64,000 bases of DNA, from NCBI GenBank assembly GCA_945952225.1, contig CAMFHP010000004.1, positions 62,001-126,000 of the forward strand, in the 5' to 3' direction. The DNA is from an uncultured Myxococcaceae bacterium. GTDB taxonomy: Bacteria > Myxococcota_A > Polyangia > Polyangiales > Ga0077539. A model generated the notes under the pieces. It had not been told where the DNA came from, made no database searches, and saw nothing but the letters and a program-made list of their open reading frames with translations. This document shows, piece by piece, positions 1 to 8,751 of the stretch (position 1 is its first letter; each line of letters opens with the position of its first letter). Position numbers and translations under genes: made by a program.

Positions 1-10
1 CAGCGAGGGC

Positions 11-1237
11 ATGATGCGCTCCTCGCTCGCCCTCGCAGTCTCTCTCCTGTCGTTCACCGCCTGCGCGCCCGTCGACGACGGCGCCGACGCGCCCGCGTTC
101 TCCGGCGCGGAAATTCTCAACGGTCAACCCACGGTGCCCCGCTCCGTGGTCGCCGTGCGTGTGGGCACCTCGGGACCGTTTCACACCGCGGTGCTCCTCA
201 CGCCCAACACAGCGATCACGAGCGCGCGGTGGCTGCCCGCGGGCACGGTGCCGTCGACGGTCGACGTGCGCATGCCCGACCCCTCGTCGATCGCGCCGGA
301 CACCACCACCACGGCGACGCACATCAACCTCAACCCCGCGCTCGGGCTCGCGATGATCCGCCTCGCGCGCCCGATGCCGACGGCGCAGACCGCGGCGGGA
401 TTGCTCGTGCCGCCGGTCACCAACGCGCCCTCGGTGAACCAGACCGTGCGCTGCTACGGCTACGTGCCCACGAGCCGCGGAACCGTCGCGCTTCAGTACG
501 CCGACCGCCGCGTGTCGGCGGTGCTGCCGACGTCGGCGGAGCTCGCGGCGCCCGTGTTCAACGTGGGCTCCGTGCTCGAAGCGCAGGAGCTCGGCGCGCC
601 CTGCACGCGCTTCTCGACCACGAACGAGGAGCTCGTGGGCTTCGTGTCGTTCATCGCGCCGAACCCCTCGACGAACTCGATCGTTCCGATCACGGGCGCG
701 TGGGCGACGGCGACCCGCGAGTGGATCGAGAACATGGTGACCCTCAACCGCGCGCGCGACGGCGTGCTCGCCGCGGGAGGGCGCCCCTTTCGTCTGAACG
801 TCTACCCCGACAACGTGGTGCGAAAGTGTGCGGACGTCGCCAACGCGTCGCTCACGCAGGGCTTCATCAACCAGTTCACCTGCCACGACGGGCAGAACCA
901 GCTCTTCTGGTCGATGCCCTCGGCGACCGTGGCCGACGGATTCTCGGTCGTGAACGACCAGAGCGGCCTCTGCGTCGACGTGCTCAACGGCAGCAGCGCC
1001 GACAACACGCAGATCCAGCAGTACCGCTGCCACTTCGGTCCGTCGCAGACCTTCGTCTCGAGCCGGTGGCCGACGGGCAACGGCCTGCGCATCTCGCCCA
1101 CGTACGCGCGTTCGAGCTGCCTCACGGTGGGCGCGGCGAATCCGATCACCACCGACGGCACGCGTCTCGTGATCGAGGGCTGCATGAACAACACGACGAC
1201 GAACTTCCGCCAGCGCTGGGCCGTCGAAGATCGCTGA
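11..1237 (+). CDS. Secreted lipoprotein: inactive trypsin-like domain plus ricin-type lectin domain
   Basis: A 408-aa exported protein. The N-terminus has a short hydrophobic signal ending in a lipobox-like FTAC (Cys about residue 18). Residues about 35-240 follow the layout of a trypsin-like (S1) fold: an ILNG start after the propeptide, a TPNTAITSARWL block where the TAAHC motif should be, an AMIRL block where DIALL should be, and ELGAPC before LVGFVSF where GDSGGP should be. All three catalytic positions (His, Asp, Ser) therefore appear replaced. Residues about 260-405 contain Cys pairs and QxW-type repeats (NQLFWS, SQTFVS, FRQRWAV) typical of a ricin B-type beta-trefoil, a carbohydrate-binding fold. 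A non-catalytic surface binding protein is the likely role. Two ATG codons (11 and 14) are both usable, with GAGGG just upstream. Confidence 0.7.
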   Translation: MMRSSLALAVSLLSFTACAPVDDGADAPAFSGAEILNGQPTVPRSVVAVRVGTSGPFHTAVLLTPNTAITSARWLPAGTVPSTVDVRMPDPSSIAPDTTTTATHINLNPALGLAMIRLARPMPTAQTAAGLLVPPVTNAPSVNQTVRCYGYVPTSRGTVALQYADRRVSAVLPTSAELAAPVFNVGSVLEAQELGAPCTRFSTTNEELVGFVSFIAPNPSTNSIVPITGAWATATREWIENMVTLNRARDGVLAAGGRPFRLNVYPDNVVRKCADVANASLTQGFINQFTCHDGQNQLFWSMPSATVADGFSVVNDQSGLCVDVLNGSSADNTQIQQYRCHFGPSQTFVSSRWPTGNGLRISPTYARSSCLTVGAANPITTDGTRLVIEGCMNNTTTNFRQRWAVEDR

Positions 1238-1318
1238 GCGAGCGTCGCACGAGGCGAGCCCGCGCCCCGCGGCGGTGCGTTCGGCCCACAAACCTCCGTG
1301 CCGGGCGCGCAGACACGG

Positions 1319-1582
1319 CACCTTCGACCGCGGAACTCCCCTTTCAAGCGGTTGGAGGGGCACTTTCGATGGCGAAAGCCCCGTCTCAAGCCGTTGGAGA
1401 GGCACTTTCGATGGCGAAAGCTCCGTCTCAAGCCGTTGGAGAGGCACGTTCGACGACGAAAGCTCCGTCTCAAGCGGTTGGAGGGGCACTTTCGATGGCG
1501 AAAGCTCAGTCTCAAGCCGTTGGAGAGGCACTTTCGACGGCGAAAGCCCCGTCTCAAGCCGTTGGAGAGGCACTTTCGATGG
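1319..1582. repeat. 42-bp tandem minisatellite, six copies plus a partial
   Basis: Copies begin at 1319, 1361, 1403, 1445, 1487 and 1529, and a truncated seventh at 1571. The first copy is diverged; the inner ones differ by a few bases. Each unit carries CTTTCG and CGAAAG four bases apart, a short perfect hairpin. Because 42 is a multiple of three, every reading frame stays open, so the apparent 14-residue protein repeat is not evidence of coding. No spacers, so not a CRISPR array. It lies in a 1.1-kb stretch (1238-2336) without a convincing gene. Confidence 0.9.
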
Positions 1583-1640
1583 AGGACCGTCGGTTCTCGC
1601 GGGTCACGGCCGGGCGCTCCACGAAGCGCGCCACGGGGGT

Positions 1641-2165
1641 GATGCAGCGTCGGAGGCGACTCCGACGCGACCGCCCACCCAAGCCCGGGGTGACCGACGG
1701 GAACCCCGGGCACCACGCGGGCGAAACGGAGCGTGCGGGCGCCGTGTGTGCGAAACGGAGCGTGCGGGCGCCGTGTGTGCGAAACGGAGCGCGCGGGCGC
1801 CGCGCGGGCGAAACGGATGGATCGGGCGCCACGCGGGCGAAACGGAGCGTGCGGGCGCCGTGTGTGCGAAACGGAGCGCGCGGGCGAAACGGAGCGTGCG
1901 GGTGCCGTGTGTGCGAAACGGAGCGCGCGGGCGAAACGGAGCGTGCGGGCGGACCGGGGTTCCCGGTGGTCACCGCCGGGCTGGTGTGTGAATCGCACCG
2001 GGCATCGCCCGGCGCTCCACGAATCGCGCGCCGCGAACGATGCAGCGTCGGAGGCGACTCCGACGCGACCGCCGACCCAAGCCCGGGGTGACCGACGGGA
2101 ACCCCGGGCACCACGCGGGCGAAACGGATGGATCGGGCGGACCGACGGAACCCCAGGCGCAACGC
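1641..2165. repeat. Composite GC-rich hairpin repeat block (right-facing copy)
   Basis: A mosaic of three units. Unit X, 90 bp, lies at 1641-1730 and again at 2039-2128 with one difference. It contains two inverted repeats: CGTCGGAG/CTCCGACG around GCGA, and GCCCGGGGT/ACCCCGGGC around 11 bases. Unit Z is a 25-30 bp motif built on GCGAAACGGAGCGTGCGGGC, repeated through 1731-1950. Unit Y lies at 1952-2018. The same units occur reversed at 7.70-8.25 kb. No gene is supported here. Confidence 0.9.
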
Positions 2166-2336
2166 ACACAACGACCGCAGCGCACTGGCGGCTCCCCATG
2201 GCGGCCCGCCACCCGCCGCCACCCCCGCTGCCACCCGCCGCCACCCCTCGGCGCTGCCACCCCGTGCAGCAGAAACACCTTCCCACAAGCGCTTTTCGCG
2301 CGTCGGCACGCGCCCCGCAGTGTCACCGCGTCGCCG

Positions 2337-3248
2337 ATGGGAACGCCCTACGACACGCTCGCGAAGGACCTGCTCGAAGTGCTGCTCGACGACCTCGGCG
2401 CCGTGGAGCGCGAGCACGAGGTCTCGCCTCCCTCGTCGCAGCGCGCGGACCTTCGCTTCGTGCCCTCCGACGATCCCGCGAAGGTGGCGGCACGACGCGC
2501 GCTGGGACTCCTCGGACGCATGACGGAGTCGGCGACGCTCTTCGAGGCCTTTCACGACGCACCTTCCCTCGCCGAGGTGCTGCGTTGTCTGCGCAAGCTG
2601 TTGAACGCCGCGCACACCGAGGGAGACACGCAGATGTGGCTGCTCTGCGCGGGCCGTCCCGACGACGCACTCGCCCGCCTCGACGCGCGCCCCTCGGCGC
2701 ACTGGCCCCGCGGCTTCTACGCGCTCGCGCCGGCGCTCCCGCTGCGCCTCGTCGTGCTCGCCGAGTTGACGACCGACGACGACACGCTCGCGCTGCGGCT
2801 CATGGGCGCAGGCGCGACACTTCGCGCGGCGCTCGCCGACCTGCGCGTGCGCTACGGCGCCCTCCCCCGCGGGCGGACGCTCTACGTGACCGTGGTACAA
2901 CGCTTCGTCGCCGCGCGACGCCGCGGACAGCCCCTCCAGGAGGACCCCGTGATCGACCTCAGCGAAGCCGAGAAGATCCTCGCCGATACACACCGTGCGG
3001 GCCGCGACGAAGGCATCGCGCTCGGCCGCCACGAAGGCATCGCGCTCGGCCGCCACGAGGGCATCGCGCTCGGCGTGTCCCTCGCCGCGCGGCTCTGCGA
3101 GCGCCACCTCGGACGCGCGCTCTCCACCACGGAGCGCGACACCCTCGCGACCCGCTTCGAAGGCCTCGGTCCCGACCGGCTCGGTGAGGTGCTCGACCTC
3201 GCGCCCGATGAGCTCGCCCACTGGCTCGCCGATCCCGACGCACGCTGA
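2337..3248 (+). CDS. Rpn/DUF4351-like protein (PD-(D/E)XK nuclease-transposase-like family), function unproven
   Basis: A 303-aa soluble protein. The frame is open into the upstream repeat block; the ATG at 2337 is chosen because repeat-derived sequence ends there, but no strong ribosome site is visible. The helical N-terminal and central region (MGTPYDTLAKDLLEVLLDDL onward) is followed by a short repeat of EGIALGRH three times (about residues 225-247), then a compact C-terminal helical module ending LAHWLADPDAR. Charged Gly/Glu/Ala repeats before a DUF4351-like tail are typical of Rpn recombination-promoting nuclease relatives. The nuclease PD-(D/E)XK residues are not obvious, so it may be a divergent or non-catalytic member. 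It is convergent with the DUF523 gene and adjoins the structured repeats. Confidence 0.5.
   Translation: MGTPYDTLAKDLLEVLLDDLGAVEREHEVSPPSSQRADLRFVPSDDPAKVAARRALGLLGRMTESATLFEAFHDAPSLAEVLRCLRKLLNAAHTEGDTQMWLLCAGRPDDALARLDARPSAHWPRGFYALAPALPLRLVVLAELTTDDDTLALRLMGAGATLRAALADLRVRYGALPRGRTLYVTVVQRFVAARRRGQPLQEDPVIDLSEAEKILADTHRAGRDEGIALGRHEGIALGRHEGIALGVSLAARLCERHLGRALSTTERDTLATRFEGLGPDRLGEVLDLAPDELAHWLADPDAR
3009..3075 (+). repeat. 24-bp in-gene direct repeat, nearly three copies
   Basis: Units start at 3009, 3033 and 3057 and encode EGIALGRH in frame. Near-identity at DNA level indicates recent slippage or unequal recombination in the DUF4351-like gene. Confidence 0.9.
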
Positions 3249-3305
3249 CCGCCGCAGGGCGCGTTCCTTCTCGCACCGACGTCACCAATTCCCCCGACGT
3301 GCGCT

Positions 3306-3956
3306 TCACCGCGCAACACGTGGATGAGGCATCGGGAGGTGTTCGCGCGTCCACGGATGTTCGTGGTGGTCGAGCAGCCCGGCGGGTGCGCGCCACGTCG
3401 GATCGAGACGCATCCGAAGCCGCGCCACGGTGCGATGATCCCGTTGGGCCACCACGGGAACGCCCGCGTCGAGCAGCGCCGCCGTCGCCACACCGACGCC
3501 CTTCTGGTGCCGTCGCACGGGCACGAGGCGACATCCGTCGGAGATCACCTGACTCCCGCACGCGGCGCTCGCATCGGTCAGCACCGCGAGCTCGATGCGC
3601 GCATGCCGCGCGAGGTCGACCATCGCGCGCGCCCCCAGAAGCATCGCGTCCGTGAGGTCATGGCCGTGTTCGTCGAGCACCCGCGCGCGGCCCGCGAGCA
3701 CGTCGAAGCCGTCGCCGCCGTGGAGGTCGGGCATCGTGCGCGGCGTGCCCATGCCGTACTGCTCCGGGCAGAACGGAACGATCCGCAACGTCGGCAGCGC
3801 GAACAGGTCACGGAGCACCGCGCCGAGGCCGTAGTCGGTGCCTTCAACGCCGCAGGGCCAGGCCGCGAGACACCCGCTCACCATCACACGCCAGGGATCT
3901 TCGATCGAGGGCGTGCGAAGCGCGTCGACGGCCTCGGGGTGATACGCGAGGAGCAT
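3306..3956 (-). CDS. DUF523 family protein (2-thiouracil desulfurase TudS-like)
   Basis: A 216-aa cytoplasmic protein with the DUF523 pattern: VSGCLAAWPCGVEGTDYG near residue 28, FCPEQYGMGTPR around residue 64 and TDASAACGSQ around residue 125. Three conserved Cys positions (C-x4-C, CPE, ACGS) could hold the Fe-S cluster known in TudS desulfurases. Here the first motif is CLAAWPC rather than the common CLLG-type, so substrate is uncertain. The ATG at 3956 is chosen because further upstream the frame overlaps the next gene. It lies 65 bp downstream of the sulfatase-modifying-factor-like gene on the same strand, a plausible two-gene unit. Confidence 0.65.
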   Translation of the reverse strand: MLLAYHPEAVDALRTPSIEDPWRVMVSGCLAAWPCGVEGTDYGLGAVLRDLFALPTLRIVPFCPEQYGMGTPRTMPDLHGGDGFDVLAGRARVLDEHGHDLTDAMLLGARAMVDLARHARIELAVLTDASAACGSQVISDGCRLVPVRRHQKGVGVATAALLDAGVPVVAQRDHRTVARLRMRLDPTWRAPAGLLDHHEHPWTREHLPMPHPRVAR

Positions 3957-4021
3957 CCCGCGAGCGTCGCACGCGGCGTGGCGCACGCCGAGAGAGCGCC
4001 CGATGGCAGAGGGGCAGCGGG

Positions 4022-4879
4022 TCAACGAGCTGGTGTGGGTTCCACCGCGTCGTCGGCGCAGCGAAAGCCGCTCACGGGGTAGAACCCGCCGGGCTCGTGG
4101 TGCACGCGGTTGGTCGTGCGGAGCCCCGTGGGCCAGTAGTTCCACGCGCCGCCGCGCAGCACGCGGTGACACGTCGTGGGAATGCCCATCGCCCCCGTGA
4201 ACGCCCACTGCCGCGTGCGGTTGAGCTCACGGTACGCCGCGAGCGCGAGGTCGCAGTTCGGTGTGCGCGCGGGCTCGCGGTACGCGAAGGGATCGTAGAC
4301 GTCGGCGACCCACTCCCACACGTTGCCGGCCATGTCGTGCGCGCCGTACGGAGCGTCTCCCGTGGGATGTGCCCCGACGGGCTCGGGCGCGCCCGTGTCC
4401 ATGAGCTGCCCGTAGCTCGCACGCTCGCGCGTCGGCGCGTCGTCGCCCCACGGATAGCGCCGACCGTCGGGACCGCGCGCGGCCTTCTCCCACTCGGCCT
4501 CCGTGGGGAGCCTCCCGCGGGCCCACGCGCAGTACGTCCGCGCCATGAACCACGACACGTGGGTGACCGGCGCGCGAGGATCGGTCCACCCCGGACGCAT
4601 CACCGCGTCGCGACATCGCCCCGCACGCACGCACTCGAAGTACGCACCGCGCGTGACCTCCGTGCGGTCGATGCGAAACGCGGGCAGCGTGCGCGTGTGC
4701 TGCGGTCGCTCGTCGGGCTCTCCGTCGGCGTCGCTGCCCATCACGAAGGGCCCCGCGGGCACGGTCACGCGGTCGATCACGGGCGCGGGCGGAGGGCGTC
4801 GTCGGCGCTGCGCAGCCAGCGGCGCGGTCACACACACCATCGCCGCCACGAGGCACCAGCGGGCTGCGGGAGAAGACAT
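4022..4879 (-). CDS. Exported formylglycine-generating-enzyme/sulfatase-modifying-factor family protein
   Basis: A 285-aa protein with a Sec signal peptide (hydrophobic LVAAMVCVTAPLAAQ, cleavage after AQ). The mature part is a full SUMF1/FGE-fold domain: PAGPFVMGS, RTEVTRGAYFECV, PVTHVSWFMARTYCAW, LPTEAEWEKAARG, YPWGDD, AGNVWEWVADVYD, RVLRGGAWN and the terminal GFRC. The paired active-site Cys of true FGE (the C-x4-C region before the terminal motif) is absent; only the structural GFRC Cys remains. It is therefore more likely a structural or ligand-binding member of the family than a sulfatase activator. Divergent from the penicillin acylase gene (93 bp between starts). Confidence 0.8.
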   Translation of the reverse strand: MSSPAARWCLVAAMVCVTAPLAAQRRRRPPPAPVIDRVTVPAGPFVMGSDADGEPDERPQHTRTLPAFRIDRTEVTRGAYFECVRAGRCRDAVMRPGWTDPRAPVTHVSWFMARTYCAWARGRLPTEAEWEKAARGPDGRRYPWGDDAPTRERASYGQLMDTGAPEPVGAHPTGDAPYGAHDMAGNVWEWVADVYDPFAYREPARTPNCDLALAAYRELNRTRQWAFTGAMGIPTTCHRVLRGGAWNYWPTGLRTTNRVHHEPGGFYPVSGFRCADDAVEPTPAR

Positions 4880-4972
4880 CGCGCGGCGTCGCTACCACAG
4901 CCGCGGATCGCGAGGTACGGGCCATCGCATCCGTCGCGAAGCGCGCGCGAGCCGTGATACGCAACGCACACC

Positions 4973-7657
4973 ATGAGGGAACGTCTGCGCGCGGGGGCCG
5001 TCGCGCTCCTGATCACGTCGCTGGAGGCCTGCGGGTCGGGGTCGTCACCGTCCGATGCGTCGCTCGATGCGAGGGCCGAGGCCGCCGTCGATGCATCCGC
5101 GGATGCGCGCACCGACGGAGCGGTCGCGGACCCGTGTGCGACCGTTCCCGCGACGGGTCGCGCGCCCACGTTCACGCGGCTCTCGGCGCCCGTCGAGGTG
5201 CTGCGCGACGAGATGGGCGTTCCCCACCTCTACGCCGCCAACGACGAGGACCTCTTCTACGCCTCGGGCTACACGCAGGCCGTCGATCGGCTCTTTCAGA
5301 TGGAGGTCATGCGACGCTCGGCGCGGGGCACGCTCGCGGCGCTCCTCGGTCGCGAGAAGCTCGATCAGGATCGCATCGTGCGCCTCGGCGGCGTCGCCCG
5401 TTGGGGCCACGAGAGCGCGCTGCGCGTGGCCCGCGAACGTCCCGACGTGCACCGGCTCCTCGACGCGTGGGTGGCGGGCGTGAACCGTCGAATCGCCGAG
5501 GTGAACGCCGATCCGAGTCTGCTCCCGCCGGGCCTGCGCAGCACCGAGTACGACACGCGCCCCGAGCCCTGGACCGTCGACGATCCGTACCTGCTCTCGC
5601 GCCTGCTGAACTTCCAGAACGCGAACCAGCTCGACTACGACCTGCTCGCGTCGGTCATCGCGGGACTGCTCCCCGAGGCCGGTGCGCTCCCCCTCACGCG
5701 CACGCTCACCGACGCGTTCATCGTGCCCCCCGAGGAGCGCCCTGCGAGCGCCTCCATGGCCCGCCGGAGCCCGTCACCCTCGGTCCGCACGCGACGGCCC
5801 CGCAACGCCCCTCCGCGGCCCTCCACGGCGCCTCCCGGTGCCCTCGCACATCGTGACGCGGCCCTCCCCTCGCCCGCCCTCCGCGAGCGCCTCACGGCGA
5901 TGCTCACGGGCGCCGCGCCCATAGAGCACGGCGCAAGCAACAACTGGGTGATCGCGGGGCGCCACAGCGCGAACGGTCGACCGATGATCGCGGGCGATCC
6001 GCACCAGCCCATTCGCACGCCGACGGTGTTCTGGGCGCAGCACATGAACAGCGCCGACCGCGGCGGGACCTTCGACGTGATGGGCTTCGCCTTCGCGGGC
6101 GCACCGGGCGTGCACCTCGGCCACAACCGACGCGTCGCGTGGACGGCCACCACCGCGTACCCCGACACCATGGACCTCTGGCGTGTGGGCTATGACGGCG
6201 CGTCGATCACCCTCGCGGGGCGCAGCTACCCGGTGACCCGCTGCGTGGAGCGCATCGCCGTGCGCGGCGAGGCCGCGGTCGACTACGAGATCGAGCGCGT
6301 GGAGGGCCACGGCGTGCTCCTTCCGCGGAGCCTCGTGCCCGTGCCCATCACCTCGGGTCAGGAGCGCATCCTCTTCAACTGGACGGGCTTTCGCGCGACC
6401 GACGAGGCGGTGATGTTCTTCACCCTCGACCGCGCGCCCGACGTCGATTCCTTCGACCGCGCGGTGCAGACCAGCGAGATCGGGTCGTTCAACTTCCTCG
6501 TCGCCGACGCGCGCGACATCGCCTACCGATCGCGCGTGCTGCTGCCCGACCGCGGACGCGTGCGCGACGACGCGCGTCCCAACGCGATGCTCGACGGAAG
6601 CGATCCGTCGACGGTGTGGAGCGACCGCTTCATCGCCACGGAGCAGCAGCCCCACAGCCGCGGCGGCGCGCGAGGCTTTCTCGCGACGGCGAACAACGAC
6701 CCCTTCGGCTTCAACGGCAACGGCCGCGTCTCCGACGATCCGTTCTACTACGGCACCTGGTTCGACCCGGGATCACGCGCGGCGCGCATCGAGCGCGAGC
6801 TCACGCGGCTCACCACGCGGGGAAGTGTGACCGTGGCCGAGATGCAGTCGCTCCAGCTCGACACGTACAACCTCTTCGCCGACGAGCTGCTCCCGCACCT
6901 GCGCACGGCGTGGGCCGCGGCCGCCGACACGCCTGCGCTGCGACCGCTGCGCGACAACGCCGACAACGCCGCGCTCTTCGCGCTCCTCGACGGATGGGAC
7001 CGTCGCATGGACCGCGACGCCTCCGCCCCCGTGGCCTTCGAGGGCTTTCAGCACCTCCTCGCGCGCGACGTGCTCGCCGACGACGTGCAGCTCCTCTTCG
7101 ACGCGGTGATCGCGCGCGAGCCCGTGTTCATGCTGAAGGTCTCGGCGCATGTTGTGAACCGCCGCTTCGCCGACGCCGACCGCTACCTTCAGGGCGGCCG
7201 CGACGCGCTCATGCTCCGCGCGCTCGACGAGACGCGGCAGTGGCTCACGGCCCGCTTCGGCAGCGCATCTCCGACGGCGTACCGCTGGCGCGACTGGCAC
7301 CGCACGGTGCTCGGTCCGGTGTTCTCGCCCGCGGGTCCCTTCGACGCGGGAACGTCGCAGACCGCGGGCTCCATCGGCACGGTGAACGTCTCGCAGGGGC
7401 TCTTCTTCGACGGCATGAACCCGGTCCGCTTCCACGACTCGCGGGCGGGCGCGGGCTATCGCATGGTGACCTCGTTCGACGACGCGGGCGCACCGCACGC
7501 CACGGTGAACTTCGTGATGGGCAACGTGGGCGATCCCCGCTCTCCCCACTGGCGCGACCAGCACGACGACTGGGTCGAGGGGCGCTACCGCGAGATGCCC
7601 TTCGCGCGCGCCGACGTGGAGCGCGCATCGCGCGAGCGCAGCACGCTCATGCCGTGA
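4973..7657 (+). CDS. Penicillin acylase family (peptidase S45) lipoprotein
   Basis: An 894-aa Ntn-hydrolase precursor. The signal ends in LEAC (Cys20), followed by an Asp/Ala-rich linker. The small-chain region has EVLRDEMGVPHLYAAND and YTQAVDRLFQMEV, standard for the family. The predicted nucleophile is Ser322 in HGASNNWVIAG, where autoproteolysis frees the N-terminal Ser; the preceding residue is Ala rather than the usual Gly. GDPHQPIRTPTVFW and GAPGVHLGHNRRVAWT follow. Residues about 260-300 form an Arg/Pro-rich spacer that is probably excised. The substrate (beta-lactam, acyl-homoserine lactone or another amide) cannot be read from the sequence. It ends 20-40 bp before the second repeat block. 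Confidence 0.88.
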   Translation: MRERLRAGAVALLITSLEACGSGSSPSDASLDARAEAAVDASADARTDGAVADPCATVPATGRAPTFTRLSAPVEVLRDEMGVPHLYAANDEDLFYASGYTQAVDRLFQMEVMRRSARGTLAALLGREKLDQDRIVRLGGVARWGHESALRVARERPDVHRLLDAWVAGVNRRIAEVNADPSLLPPGLRSTEYDTRPEPWTVDDPYLLSRLLNFQNANQLDYDLLASVIAGLLPEAGALPLTRTLTDAFIVPPEERPASASMARRSPSPSVRTRRPRNAPPRPSTAPPGALAHRDAALPSPALRERLTAMLTGAAPIEHGASNNWVIAGRHSANGRPMIAGDPHQPIRTPTVFWAQHMNSADRGGTFDVMGFAFAGAPGVHLGHNRRVAWTATTAYPDTMDLWRVGYDGASITLAGRSYPVTRCVERIAVRGEAAVDYEIERVEGHGVLLPRSLVPVPITSGQERILFNWTGFRATDEAVMFFTLDRAPDVDSFDRAVQTSEIGSFNFLVADARDIAYRSRVLLPDRGRVRDDARPNAMLDGSDPSTVWSDRFIATEQQPHSRGGARGFLATANNDPFGFNGNGRVSDDPFYYGTWFDPGSRAARIERELTRLTTRGSVTVAEMQSLQLDTYNLFADELLPHLRTAWAAAADTPALRPLRDNADNAALFALLDGWDRRMDRDASAPVAFEGFQHLLARDVLADDVQLLFDAVIAREPVFMLKVSAHVVNRRFADADRYLQGGRDALMLRALDETRQWLTARFGSASPTAYRWRDWHRTVLGPVFSPAGPFDAGTSQTAGSIGTVNVSQGLFFDGMNPVRFHDSRAGAGYRMVTSFDDAGAPHATVNFVMGNVGDPRSPHWRDQHDDWVEGRYREMPFARADVERASRERSTLMP

Positions 7658-7699
7658 GCGCGCACTCGTGAGGCTGGGAGCCACAGGGAACCGCCGGCC

Positions 7700-8245
7700 T
7701 CGCAGTGCGCTCGCCTCTGGGAGCGCCGGGCCACGCCCGGTGCGATTCACACACCAGCCCGGTGGTCACCACCGGGAACCCCGGTCCGCACGCACGCTCC
7801 GCTTCGCACGCGCGGCGCCCGCACGCTCCGTTTCGCACGCGCGGCGCCCGCACGCTCCGTTTCGCACGCGCGGCGCCTGGGGTTCCGTCGGTCCGCCCGA
7901 TCCATCCGTTTCGCACGCGCGGCGCCTGGGGTTCCGTCGGTCCGCCCGACCCATCCGTTTCGCACGCGTGGCGCCCGGGGTTCCCGAGGGTCACCCCGGG
8001 CTTGGGTGGGCGGTCGCGTCGGAGTCGCCTCCGACGCTGCATCACGCAGCCCGCTCGCCTCTGGGAGCGCCGGGCCACGCCCGGTGCGATTCACACACCA
8101 GCCCGGCGGTGACCGCCGGGAACCCCGGGCTCCGACGCTGCATCACGCACCCCGCCCACTTCGGAGCGCCGGGCCACGCCCGGTGCGATTCACACACCAG
8201 CCCGGCGGTGACCACCGGGAACCCCGGGCTCCGACGCTGCATCTT
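7700..8245. repeat. Composite GC-rich hairpin repeat block (reversed copy)
   Basis: Reverse complements of the units at 1.64-2.16 kb. Unit X is at 7954-8043 (90 bp, a few differences). Unit Y occurs three times, at about 7720-7787, 8063-8129 and 8163-8229. The short Z motif repeats through 7788-7955 as CACGCTCCGTTTCGCACGCG. The second and third Y copies are each followed by the end of X (TCCGACGCTGCATC). The 7658-8332 interval contains no supported gene. Confidence 0.9.
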
Positions 8246-8332
8246 CGAACCGCTGCCCCCGAAATGCGAACCGCGCGACACCCCGCGTGGGAGCGTCGCG
8301 CGGCGTCGCGCAGTCAGGAACGTTCGACCCGA

Positions 8333-8662
8333 TCAGAGGAACTGCGACACGAGCGCGTCGACCTTGGCCTCGGGCACGAGCCCGACCTGACGCGCCACTT
8401 CCTTGCCGCCCTTGAACACGATGAGCGTGGGCACGCCGCGGATGCCGAGCGAGCCGGGGACGTTGGGGCTGTGGTCGATGTCGAGCTTGGCGACCTTCAC
8501 ACGGCCTGCGTACTTGTCCGCGATCTTGTCGACGATGGGCGCGAGGGCTTTGCAGGGGCCGCACCACGTCGCCGTGAAGTCGATCAGCACGGGCTCGTTC
8601 GAGCTGATCACCTCGGACTGAAAGTTCTGATCGGTGACGGTCTTCACGTTCGCAGAGGCCAT
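8333..8662 (-). CDS. trxA: Thioredoxin
   Basis: A 109-aa single-domain thioredoxin, the normal length for the family. The redox motif is WCGPC (Cys34, Cys37), preceded by VLIDFTATW and followed by the cis-Pro loop GVPTLIVFKGG. No signal peptide, so it is the cytoplasmic disulfide reductant. The ATG at 8662 gives the standard N-terminus. It is the last gene of a six-gene minus-strand run and lies 89 bp after its neighbour; an independent promoter is possible. Confidence 0.96.
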   Translation of the reverse strand: MASANVKTVTDQNFQSEVISSNEPVLIDFTATWCGPCKALAPIVDKIADKYAGRVKVAKLDIDHSPNVPGSLGIRGVPTLIVFKGGKEVARQVGLVPEAKVDALVSQFL

Positions 8663-8751
8663 GACGGTGAACTCCGGTATCGGGTGGTTTCGCCTCACGC
8701 GCTGGATGGGTGCGGGAGGGAGCGGCAACATGGCGCCCCGACCAACCCCTG

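Noticed and set aside
1319-1582. CRISPR array or coding 14-aa repeat protein
   Set aside because: The copies are contiguous with no spacers, so no CRISPR. The 42-bp period keeps every frame open, so apparent protein repeats are not evidence of coding; no start or ribosome site supports it.
1641-8245. Insertion sequence or composite transposon
   Set aside because: No transposase with a DDE or tyrosine motif is visible, and no target duplication was found. The repeats are mosaic and multi-copy within each block, unlike IS ends.
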